Below, piece after piece: positions 22,321 to 33,300 of a DNA stretch of 64,000 nucleotides. A model generated the notes under the pieces. The model ran no database searches and was not told where the DNA came from. It saw only the letters and a program-made list of their open reading frames with translations. Source of the stretch: Siniperca chuatsi. Taxonomy: Eukaryota; Chordata; Actinopteri; Centrarchiformes; Sinipercidae. The first letter of the stretch is position 1, and the number at the start of each line of letters is the position of its first letter. The translations under genes and the position numbers were made by a program. Location of the stretch: NCBI RefSeq assembly GCF_020085105.1, contig NC_058047.1, positions 19,216,001 to 19,280,000 on the forward strand. Direction: 5' to 3'.

Positions 22321-24629
22321 TCTCTCTGTTTCATCTACCTGGCTGTTCATCTTAGTTCATGTCCACTGCCTAGTGTGTGAGAGAGAGCTGCTGCAGTGCA
22401 CATCTGCACATGTAAAAGGACAGAAGTGTTTAAGCTCTGCAAAGCATATTCTATACAGCACTGATGGTTAATGAAATACTGTCACAATTAATAGCTATTT
22501 TAGTTTCAGTCTCTACTTTAATAAGATGGTCTAAAAACAACATTCTTTAGGAACTTAGTATATTTCACATCATTCAGCTTGATTTGGCAGCACACACTCT
22601 TATTACATCAACCTGCTGTCACCCTGCTGTTATTTTATTAATACTAAATAACAGTAGCAGTAGTAGTAGTTTAGATATTTCTCCATTTTGTTTGCTCCTG
22701 GATATATTTGTTTATTCCTTGTAGAAAGAAACTGCAATTTCTTTTTCACATTGTGTGTATATTATTTAAATATATTATTTAGCTCATGTCTAAAGACTTT
22801 CAGAAATTTTGTAAATAAGCATTTGAACAGTGGGGTCTCAGTTTCTAGGGTTCTCAGCATGAATACTGTAAAATGTCTTAAAACCTTTGTGGCTACACAA
22901 AACACAAACAAATAGGCACTTGCCCCTACACACACAGATGTTATCTGTGACCCATGTTATCGCTCAATTTGTTGTCTCAAACATCTACAGGTGTGTGTTT
23001 TGGCATCCTGGTGTGAAACAAGAGGAAAAGAGAGCAATGCAGAGATGCTGGTGAATGTAAATGGGCAACAAACACACCGAGTAGGCACCTTTGGTTTGGG
23101 TTCTGTCCATCTCGCGTCCACCATGCAAAGCTCGGCCAGTCAAAAGAGAACAAACAAAGTGGGAAAAAAATATAATATTAATTATGATAAATTAAATCAA
23201 GCTCTCTTACTTTATCTGTTTTTTATTTACTTGTATTTTCAACATATGCCTGGGTAAAAAAAAAAACATTTTAGTCAACTGTATTGCTGTTTACATGCAT
23301 TTTCTTGAAGGCACTGCCACAGAGACTTGACACACATGGTTCAATGCAGCTAATTCTGTTGTGTCTCTGGTCTTTTTTGGAAGAAAAACCTCAACCTTGT
23401 GTCTTACTATATCAGAGAATGTCTGCAGATGCAAATGGTCATGACTCGATAAAGGAAGAATCCTTGTTTTACCTCCACATTTCACCAGATTGACCCTGTA
23501 CACATGTGCACACACGTATACAAAAACAAGTGAGCATTCCTGTATGCTGCACACAGCCATTTAGCACCACATAAATGCTATGCATAAATAAGTAAATGCA
23601 TAAATAATGACTCAAAATGTTTATATTATATTGTCATTATGCACCCTCCTGGATTTTGATTGTCACTGTGTGTAAATTGGATGAGCATACACTACATTTA
23701 TTCTGCATAACCACCAATATTGTCCACTTTGTAGCCTCCAAAGCGCACTTGCTTTAATAAAAAACTGATCTAAAAGTCTTTGGTTTTTTTAAGGGAAGGT
23801 AAGTGCTGGTTATATTATTTGTGTCATTGTGGTCCGACCTTAGCAGGTTTTGAAATGAAATGTTGACTGTCCCCAAAATGTCTATAGGTCAAAATAATGA
23901 CTGTTTGCATACTGACACCTTTGAACCAACTGAGACATTTCCGTGTGGCAGGACAATTTAGAGACCCTGGGTTCAACCTCCTGTGTCCAGCATCATGCTC
24001 AAGTGTTCTTGAGAAAGACTCTGAACCCCTGCCAGCTGAAGGGAAACTGTTCTGCTGGTCTGCCAAGTCTAACCTCTGACTTTCCTGTAAGTTTCATGTT
24101 ATACGTACTGTACATTTCAAAATGATCAGCAGTTTCACAGTTGCGTATCTGTATCTCCTGTTGCTTATTTGAACAGGACAGTTGTCCACCAAAAGAAAAA
24201 TACACAGAACATTCTTCTCCTCTTCCTTCCTAATGTATTTATCAGTGATCCTCAAGTAGCAAGACTCCCAATCTTTATCACATCTTGAGGCAGAAACATG
24301 GCTCCTCTTACTGGTCAACTCTGGTAGTGAAAAAAATATCTGTTATGAATATGAGCAGTTAATGCAACAAAATTAGGCCAGGTGTGACATGTTGTGTGAT
24401 ACTTCAACACCATAGAGGGCAATGAGAAGCAGCAAGCAAAGCCACCACACTTATGTCATAAATATAGAAGATAAACTTTTGAGAAAATATACCATTTGTG
24501 ATTATCTTTTGTATGGAGTTAATGTAGCTCTAATTAGTTTCACTTAAGAGGTGGCTTGTGTATTGTCCACACACTAATAGAAAATGTGGAAATGATGCTG
24601 TGTCCTGGCAAAAATAGTTTTCCACTTTT

Positions 24630-24641
24630 CCACAAGAGGGC
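24630..24641 (+). promoter_or_regulatory. Candidate CTCF binding site
   Basis: CCACAAGAGGGC fits the degenerate core CCACNAGRKGGC exactly. It is oriented opposite to the candidate at 103-117. Motif only. Confidence 0.35.
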
Positions 24642-24910
24642 CACAGAGGACCTGCAGCTGAAGCGCCTCCTGGTAAACTAACTGGGAGGTCTTCACATAT
24701 TCTATAACGATTTTGATGCCATGAGTCAGTAAAAGCAAACAAATATGGTATATATTTTTTTAAATGCATATTTTTTTAGCAGATCAGTTGTTTCAAGATC
24801 CTACAGTTTTATATTTAACTTGATGGATACCACATAGTGACAATATACAGCACCAACATCTCTATGAGTACTCCCACACAGTTAGTTTACCAAAAATATA
24901 AACTCAAAAA

Positions 24911-24912
<2 letters not shown>

Positions 24913-24948
<36 letters not shown>

Positions 24949-24960
24949 CACACACACACA
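24913..24960. repeat. (CA)n microsatellite
   Basis: CA run of 48 bases with one CG interruption near its right third. Confidence 0.96.
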
Positions 24961-25354
24961 ATACTGATTGCATTAATCAGCAGTACTGTCACTTAGTAAA
25001 GTCACTTTCCATTACAGCTCTCTTGGGACATTACAGTTTTCACTATTCTGCCTGCTTTAATTTTGCTATTAACTATTATTGCCTACAATATCTAAGACAG
25101 TGAATAATATTTATAGTGTTTAATTTTACTATATAGTAATAGTGTGAAAAAGTGTTTGCCCCCTTCCTGATTTCATATTTTTTGCATGTTTGTCACACTT
25201 AAATGTTTCAGATCATCAAACAAATTTAAATATTAGTCAAAGATATAACACAAGTATACACAGAATGCAGTTTTTAAATGTTTTTAATTTTATTAAGGGA
25301 AAACAAAATCCAAACCTACATGGCCCTGTGTGAAAAAGTGATTGCCACCTAAAC

Positions 25355-25616
25355 CTAATAACTGGTTGGGCCACCCTTAGCAGCAACAACTGCAATCAAG
25401 CGTTTGCGATAACTTGCAGTGAGTCTTTTACAGCGCTGTGGAGGAATTTTGGCACACTCATCTTTGCAGAATTGTTGTAATTCAGCCACATTGGAGGGTT
25501 TTCGAGCATGAACTGCCTTTTTAAGGTCATGCCACAGCATCTCAATAGGATTCAGGTCAGGACTTTTACTAGGCCACTCCAAAGTCTTCATTTTGTTCTT
25601 CTTCAGCCATTCAGAG
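25355..25616 (-). pseudogene. Tc1 transposase remnant, C-terminal segment
   Basis: Reads W-PSKSPDLNPIEMLWHDLKK and VAELQQFCKDECAKIPPQRC, then ends GPTSY at a stop. This is the Tc1 DDE-domain tail, including the PDLNPIE motif. It belongs in one frame with the middle segment, but here the two lie on opposite strands, so the gene is broken. Confidence 0.9.
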
Positions 25617-25975
25617 ACCCCACAACAACATCCAAAGAACTGCAGGCCTCACTTGCCTCAGTTAAGGTCAGTGTTCATGACTCCACCATAAGAAAGAGAC
25701 TGGGCAAAAATGGCCTGCATGGCAGAGTTCCAAGACGAAAACCACTGCTGAGCAAAAAGAACATTAAGGCTCGTCTCATTTTTGCCAGAAAACACCTTGA
25801 TGATCCCCAAGACTTTTGGGAAAATACTCTGTGGACTGACAAGACAAAGTTGAACTTTTTGGAAGGTGTGTCTCCCATTGCATCTGGAGTAAAAGTAACA
25901 CCACATTTAAAAAAAAACAACATTAAACCGCCAACAGTAAAATATGTTGGTGCTAGTGTGATGGTCTGGGGCTGT
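25617..25975 (+). pseudogene. Tc1 transposase remnant, inverted middle segment
   Basis: Plus-strand frame with ASVKVSVHDSTIRKRLGKNG, SKKNIKARLIFARKHLDDP and WENTLWTDKTKLNF (first catalytic Asp in WTD), then after a local frameshift VGASVMVWGCFFA. This is Tc1 sequence from the second helix-turn-helix into the DDE domain. The first roughly 80 residues (DNA-binding helices) are missing. Confidence 0.9.
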
Positions 25976-26181
25976 TTTTTTGCACAGTCTCTTTCTTATG
26001 GTGGAGTCATGAACACTGACCTTAACTGAGGCAAGTGAGTTTTTAGGTTTAGGTGGCAATCACTATTTCACAAAGGGCCATGTAGGTTTGGATTTTGTTT
26101 TCCCTTAATAATAACAACCTTCATTTATAAACTGCATTTTGTGTTTACTTGTGTTATCTTTGATGAATATTTAAATTTGTT

Positions 26182-26183
<2 letters not shown>

Positions 26184-26229
<46 letters not shown>
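26184..26229. repeat. (TA)n microsatellite at the broken Tc1 end
   Basis: TA run of 46 bases starting exactly where the right Tc1 inverted repeat stops matching, replacing roughly its outer 60 bases. Confidence 0.95.
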
Positions 26230-26237
<8 letters not shown>

Positions 26238-26449
26238 TCCATTAGCCTATAAACAGTGAAATGTCTTGTTGTCATAATAAGTGGTTATTTGGAGCACCAC
26301 TGGATTAAACTGAATTGTTAGCAGGTCCACCAAAGAGACATTTCTCAGATGGTTTCATTTAAATAACTGTTCAAGGGCCACAAAGGTAAGAAAATCCAAT
26401 ATTTCACAAAGAGGCAAAGATTTGAGTAAAGACCAAAAATGTGAATACA

Positions 26450-26850
26450 AATTTGTAGCAGAACTTTGTTTTTGTTTTCTTTCCTCTCCATCTCATCACC
26501 CCTCAGAATTGTCTGGTGACCATTTGGAGGGGCCCGACCCCTAGGTTGGGGACCACTGGACTAAACTACCTAACTGTATATAAAGTAGTTAAAACTGGCT
26601 GCACCTCAACCAGCTACAACACTAAAATGCTGCTTACCTAATGATGCATCAGTATTAACAATGTTATAATAATATCATATATAATAATATATCACTGACA
26701 GGGACCATTTTTCTGCAGAACAAGGACTTTCACTTTGATACTTTGAGTACATTTTGCTGATAACACTTCTGTGCTTTTACTTACATAGGATTTTGAATGC
26801 AGTACTTTTACTTGTTATGAAGTATTTTTACTTCATGCACCAATGATTAA
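26450..26850 (+). repeat. Composite dispersed repeats, including CAGTGGTGG-family right half
   Basis: From about 26505 to 26560 reads GGGGCCCGACCCCTAGGTTG and GGGGACCACTGG, a familiar fish repeat tail. From about 26560 to 26846 the body of the CAGTGGTGGAA family follows (CCTCAACCAGCTACAACA, GCAGTACTTTTACTTG), without its left end. Confidence 0.5.
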
Positions 26851-27136
26851 AGCTTTACAGCATTTTATAAATGAGATCGGCAAACATTTAATGAGTCACC
26901 AGTGAATCTAAAATAAGTTGACATGCTAGTAGGTTACTTATCAGATCAGAAATAAAATTAAGTAAATTGAGAAAGTTGACTCTAAACACCACATATGCTC
27001 TTAAATTAGAACTGCTGTAAAGACTATCATCTACTCTATTTAAAAACAAGTGGTTCAGAGTGTATGAGAGTGTGTCTGTCTGGTTTAGATGTTAGTGGGA
27101 CTCTGAAAGTGGAAACCAGCCTCATTGGCAGCATCG

Positions 27137-27158
27137 TCACGTGATCTCCCATAGCAAC
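27137..27158 (+). promoter_or_regulatory. erich3 promoter: CACGTG E-box and X-box half-site
   Basis: TCACGTGA (27137-27144) is a palindromic E-box. It abuts ATCTCCCATAGCAAC (27144-27158), which has a perfect right X-box half (AGCAAC) and a weaker left half. X-boxes bind RFX factors that control ciliary genes, and ERICH3 is reported as a cilium-associated protein. About 200 bp before the erich3 ATG. Binding is inferred. Confidence 0.45.
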
Positions 27159-27355
27159 CGGCGAGTGTCATCAGTTCCGCTCTGGGAGAAGTGCAGCCTC
27201 AGCCCGAGGCAACTGAAAATTTACGGATACACTTCATAACAACTCTGCCGGTTACATCTCATTTTACATTGGCCTCGGTGTCTTCCAGCGAAGTCCACGG
27301 TCCTTCTTGCCTGAAATATTAGGGAGATTTTCAAAGAGAGTGCGAGCTGAAAACC

Positions 27356-30300
27356 ATGAGTCACCTCAACCCAGGGTAGGTGCAAATGATTTTTATTTAA
27401 ATATATTCAAGAGTGGAAAGAGCTGAGATCTAGCTTTGAGTTCAACTGTAGTGCAGTCCATACCTATGTGATTTTTTCAGTTCGTAGACCTAGTACATTT
27501 AAGTTAGAGAAAGTAAATCTTGGCTACTTATTTTTAGAATTACTTGAAAATGAAATTCATTTCTTAATACAAATGTCATATGGGAGTAAAAATTTCTAGC
27601 AATATAGCCATTATAGAGACATAATGAACTCCTTTTAATTGACTCCAAACCTATGCTAATGCTACTATTAGGCTAGTCTACAAATAGACCCCTATGACTA
27701 ATAAAAAACCTTTACATACAGAAGTTTTAGAAAATAAAGTGCGTCACAGAACGACACTACTATTGTACAATAGCATGGGAGGACAACGTCTAGCAACATG
27801 GTCACCACTGAGGCACATTTAACTACTTTTAGTAGACTCAATACCCATACCAATGCTACTTTTCGGCTACTGTACTAATGGGTCCACCAGAAACTAATAA
27901 AAGATTAAAACACTTTTTAAACAGCAGTTTCGTAAAACAAAGTGCTTTACTGTGAACAACAAATGACGCTGAACAGGACCTGAAAAGGAAAGAAGAAACA
28001 GCAGAAACAAAGATGGACACTATTTTCGTCGAAGACATATACAGATCCTTTCATTACATAAAAATATCAATACCACAGTGCAAATGTACTCTGTTACCAG
28101 TAGTGGAATGTAGCTAAGTACATTTATTCAAGTACTGTACTTGAGGTATTTGTTTTTTAGAATTTCAATTAAATGCTGCTTTATACTTTTTACTCCACTA
28201 CATTTATCTGATAGCTATAGTTACTTTACATACTTTACATTCAAAATATGTATGTTATGGATTCCACTATTAAACAGTATATGAAGTAGTTAAAATTCAC
28301 TTCACCTTGAACTGCAACATTTAAGTACCGCTTACATATTAATATATCAATAATAATGATCCAGTAATATAATTTCATGATATGGGTCATTCTGTTGCAT
28401 AATGAGTACTTACTTGTGATACTTTAAGTACATTTTTTTGCTAATACTTCTATACTTGTACTTAAGTACATTTTTAATGCATTTACTTGTAAAACTTGTA
28501 ACTGTAAACACAAATGACATGTTTTAAGAGTGTTTTATGCTCTTTTTGTCTTGCTATGACACATCAGCATGATATAGCTCTGTGCCTTATGTCTCCTCAA
28601 CACTTCACTGGGTCAGAGAAAGTCATGTATAAAATGACAAGTGATAGTTAAACCTCCATGTTTGTGGTTCAAAGAGAAATCTGCGGCCAAAGCTGAGGAG
28701 CACCAGAGACAAATGAGCCAGGTGCACAAAGAGGAGGCAGACAGGGTTAAGTGTGCCATCCCCTCTAATTCCTGTGCGTAATCAGACACCGGTAACAGAC
28801 CCTATAGTTGTAAGATCCCGTTGTCTCACAAACAAATGCTGGGGGAAATCAAATCCGCTGCTTTCAGACAAGCCAGGCTGTGGACGACCTGATGTCTCGT
28901 TAATGAGGACAATGAACAAAGACGGTGTTGTGCCCTACTAAACCACTGGACTGAGATTCTGGTTTTCTGTTAACTCTAATCAAGAAGTCTTGAGTTACTC
29001 TTGCGGAAGACAAAATGTAAAGTCTGGATGTCCATCATAAAGTGAAGTTTCTTTGGCTGGGATTAGTTCAGTGTCTCTTTTGTGTTTTTATTGTCTTGTT
29101 TCTGTAGACTTATTTCAGCCTACAACAGTCTGACAGACAAACATCTCGCTGGATACTTCAGCAGCACTCGGATCAGGAGACACCTGCACAGAGCAGGACT
29201 GGTACGTCAACAGGATGATGATGATGATCTGGACTGTAGCTACCACTGATGACACAAAGGTCATGTCCTCAGTATTGTGGCTAGAAATTTAACGAGCTGA
29301 AAAAGAATTTACATTCTACAGTTACACAGAAGTAACAGATGGTGGGTTTTGAAGCTAAATTATTTAAAATGTGATTGTTTTTAAACTAAAAATATTAAAT
29401 TAAAATATATTAAAGGGATTTAGTATTTCTCCCAGCAGAATTAAATCCTGGCAGTGTTAAGGATATTATTTATTTTATATTTAGGAAGACACGATTTAAT
29501 TCAATGTAAGTGAATACTTAAATGGAAGGGGAAAAAAATTAAGTTTCTTCAGGAGGTTGGGTTGATAGCTTGGATATGGATGTATGACCTCATTTAGTAT
29601 TTATAAAATCCTGGCCATGGCTCTGACGATGATGATGATAATGATGATGATACAAAAACTGAAAACTACACTGGGTACCCTGGTCTATCCTACTTCTGAG
29701 AGCTACAAATTTAAGATATCCATACTGTCTATATTATCAGCAGTATCACTCATTTAATAGCCTGTAATCACTCACAGTGAGGTACATTTTTGTTCAGTTG
29801 CTCATATTGCAATTAGGGCTGCACAATTAATTCAAATATTATCGAAATGACAATATGGCCAAGTGAAATATCCAAATTGCAGAAGCTGCAATTTTTTGAT
29901 AAAGGTAAAATGTGACAAAACAGCATTATAATTAAGTACTGTAGTGCTGCAGAGATGTTCTGACCTACAAATCTTATTCTCCAGATGTAAAAAAAAAAAA
30001 CGTTTGTTTGATACAGACCCCAACAAATGCCACATCATCATGATTTTAACAGTTTTTTCAGTGAAAATGAAAACTGTGATGCAAAAATGGTCATTCCCAC
30101 CAATCATAAATCATATTGTAATATCTGTCAAAATAATGGCAATATGATTTTTTTGCCATATCGCGCAGCCCAAATTGCAATGTAGTAATCATCTTTGACT
30201 AAATATTGGCTATTAGGTAGTTGCCATCACTAACGTGAAAGTTCCTCCCTGAGCACAGCTGCAAAAAACATTGTGTAAAAGCTGCAAGGAAATGTACTGT

Positions 30301-33300
30301 GTCTGGCAGATTTAAAGCTGTTAAAAACAAACTATAAAAGTAATTAAATTTAGTTAAGTTAAAGGTGGGGTATGCGATTTTAATCCAATACACGTCTTTT
30401 TGTCAAGTTCAGCGAATATCTCCTCACGGTCCGCTTGCAGTCTGTGTTTGTCAGTTGTTTGTACACAGCCCTGGCTCTGTATATGGGAAACAAATAAAGT
30501 GGCTTGGACTGGGCCACACAACTAACAGCCATTCCAGCCATTTAGCCATGATTTGTGTGTCAGGTGATGTTAAATTATTTGCCCGTGGACATTCAGCTTA
30601 CTTTCTAGTTTAGGAGAGTTGTGAGTATCGCTGTCTGGAGCTGGTGTGCTGGTTCTGGGAAACCATCTCGTCCTCTCTGGCTGTTAGCTTTGCTGCAGCA
30701 ACTGTAGGGACAGTTTGCTAACCCACAACCAAGATAACATTAGTTACATGACTTGCTGTGTTGTTGTTCACTCTATATCATGGTATTTGTCATGGTATTG
30801 GATTTCGCCAGAATCACATACCCCACCTTAAACAGTCAAAAACTCAGCTAATCTGCTTCATCAGGACTATATGGGTATGGTTTAATCAGATTTGATTGAC
30901 AGCGGCCAAACAACCACCACCTGTCATCAGTTTCTGATTCAAATGTTGCTAAATCCTGATTGGTGCACAGAAGTACATGACATCGCCTTTTTTCAACCCC
31001 ACACACTTCAAACCGTTGAAAAAAGCACAGAGAAAAATCACAAATACAGAAATCTCTTGTGGGAAATAACAGTTTTTTGTATTTCTGCACAAAATATCAG
31101 CTGTTGATTGAGTTTGAAAACATAGTTAACCGTCTTCAAAAACCCATATAGATTGAACCCTGCTGACACTATTGTTGTTATCAGATCACCAGGAGTGGGC
31201 GTATTGTTCCAGACAAGGAGTACAGACACAAGCTAATCCAGAGAGCTCACCAGAGACACGTTCGAGAATGCCTGGCCCAGGCCATTTTCCACAAGGTGCT
31301 GGAGATGGAGGTGGGAGGAACACAGTGTACCACAGAAGAAACAGTCAAAACACTGTCAGCTAATCTGTGCTTCTCCTTGCATAATAAATTTTGCAAATTT
31401 GTTTCTGTGCCCCTCCCATACAGCGTGTCCATCAAATAGAGATCAAAAGGAAACTGGAGGAGTTTGCAAGGAGGGAAAGAGTGCATAAGATCAAGGTACA
31501 TCACCTACATATAAACACTGCTTTGCTAAAGTAATGACTCTTGAATCATATGAAACAAAAAACTGTTCATAACATCAGCCTATATTAGACCAGTCCATTT
31601 CCTAATTATTGTTGATCCATTAAAAAAAATAATCTTCAGCATCCAATTCTTATTTTCCATAATTAGCATTTACCATTATATACAGTGCCATTATTTATAA
31701 ATACTTTTGTACAAATATATTTCAATTTGGAACTTCATACACTGTATAGCTACACAGAAAATGGCAACAATATTAATGAATGGTCTTTTTTGGAAGGTGG
31801 AGCGCTCTAAAAGGTATGAAGAAGACATCATCCGCATCCTGTCTCCACACCCACCCACGGGTGCCAGGACCATCCAAAAACAGCACTCTGGGCCAGAGGG
31901 GGAGCACTCTGAATCCTCCGAGTCTGTGAGTCAAAACATCTGTCTTGGTGCACCAGTAGATTGAGTGGCTATTGCTGTAATATCACATTTAATACGTCGT
32001 CACCTGAATGAATGATACAGGCACCCCTTTGGCCATTCAGGAACAAGATAAACCACTGATCCGTAATTGAGTGCCTTTGAAATTTGACCTTTAATTATAG
32101 CATCTCCATCATGCAAAGGTTTGTTTAAATGCCATGACACAGTTAGAAATGGTCTCTGAGATATCACATCTGAGTTAAAAACCTCGACCTTTATTTAAAG
32201 AGCCTTTATTAGACCAATCAGTTTAAGATGAATAGGTCGATCAGACCTGTGTTTTACAAGATAAAAATATGAGGTTTTATTTTAATTGTAGTGCCCTCAT
32301 CAAGAGTGTGTGAGATACTGGGTTTGTATTTAAAATGTTGACATTTAATCAAAGTAATAGTTTACATTGCTGGGAAAAGAGTTCACATTCTTGATAAGAA
32401 TTAGATGAGTAGATTGATACCACTCTGTCTGTACGACAAATATGAAGCTACAGCTTAGCTTACCATAAAGACTGTAAATGGGGAAACAGCTAGCCTGGCT
32501 CTGTCTGAAGGTAACAAAATCAGCCTTGCAGCACCTCTAAACATCACTAATTTCCAAGTTTTTATTAATCACTCAAACAGTTGAGTCAAATCATTATCTG
32601 TGCATGCTGATACATGTTTAACATTTGAAGAGCTGTCTCGGCTGCTGTTTGCTCTGTCTGCAAACAAGAGTGTTTTAAGTGAAGTCGTCAGATTAGAAGT
32701 GTTATCTTTGAATCATTAAAAGTCACAGACCATGATGCCAGAACAAATAGAGCTGGTAATCCTGACCTTGATCTCTGTGTTTACCCTGTTAAATCTCTCT
32801 CCTCTTAAGTCGCAAACATCTCACACTTCAGCAGGTAGAGGGCTTGTTTGAAATAGATCAACAGTGATATGTTGGGAAAAATGTCAAGGCACTTCGGGGA
32901 AGATTACTGATGTGCAGTTGCGCACACCAAATGTATCATTTATCATGAATTGCAACAAAAAATAGCAAAGAAATATTCTGTATAATGAAATAAATGAGAA
33001 ATAGAGCAGATTACATTAAATTAACATATCGAGTATAGCATTATATTGCAGCATGCATAGGTGGTGTGCAAAAAACAGCGGTTGACCACAAACACACACA
33101 CTGGAAAATGATGAATTATGCACTTTATGAAAAATTATACAATGAGAAATAATAAAATGCCACTTCTTCCAGTTATGTGTGCCTCGAACACATGTACTGT
33201 ATTTTCACATTCTCTGTAGCAAAGAACAATGAAATGAAATAAAGTAAAGAAAAATATAATAGCATAAAAGGCTGCGTTTAACAGAATACAACCTAAAATA

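Larger units (their letters stand above)
17786..25136. other. Gene-free spacer upstream of lhx8
   Basis: No gene recognised in 7.3 kb. Contents: repeat pieces at 18074-18172, 18767-18890 and 19098-19715; a candidate conserved noncoding block at 21680-22320; a CTCF-like motif at 24630-24641; a CA microsatellite at 24913-24960. Open frames here are short, lack family similarity and overlap low-complexity or repeat sequence. Such spacers beside developmental transcription-factor genes often carry enhancers (inference). Confidence 0.55.
25137..26184 (-). mobile_element. Tc1/mariner transposon, internally inverted and truncated
   Basis: The left inverted repeat (about 25137-25345) has two direct-repeat cores, GTGAAAAAGTGTTTGCC and GTGAAAAAGTGATTGCC, an IR/DR layout. 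The right repeat (about 26040-26184) begins GGTGGCAATCACTATTTCAC and shares CATGTAGGTTTGGATTTTGT with the left in inverted orientation. It breaks off where a TA microsatellite begins. Between them lies a transposase split over both strands: C-terminal part on minus (25355-25616), middle part on plus (about 25617-25975), then a short minus stretch. The arms 25648-25710 and 25976-26038 are inverted copies. The element cannot encode an active transposase. Confidence 0.92.
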
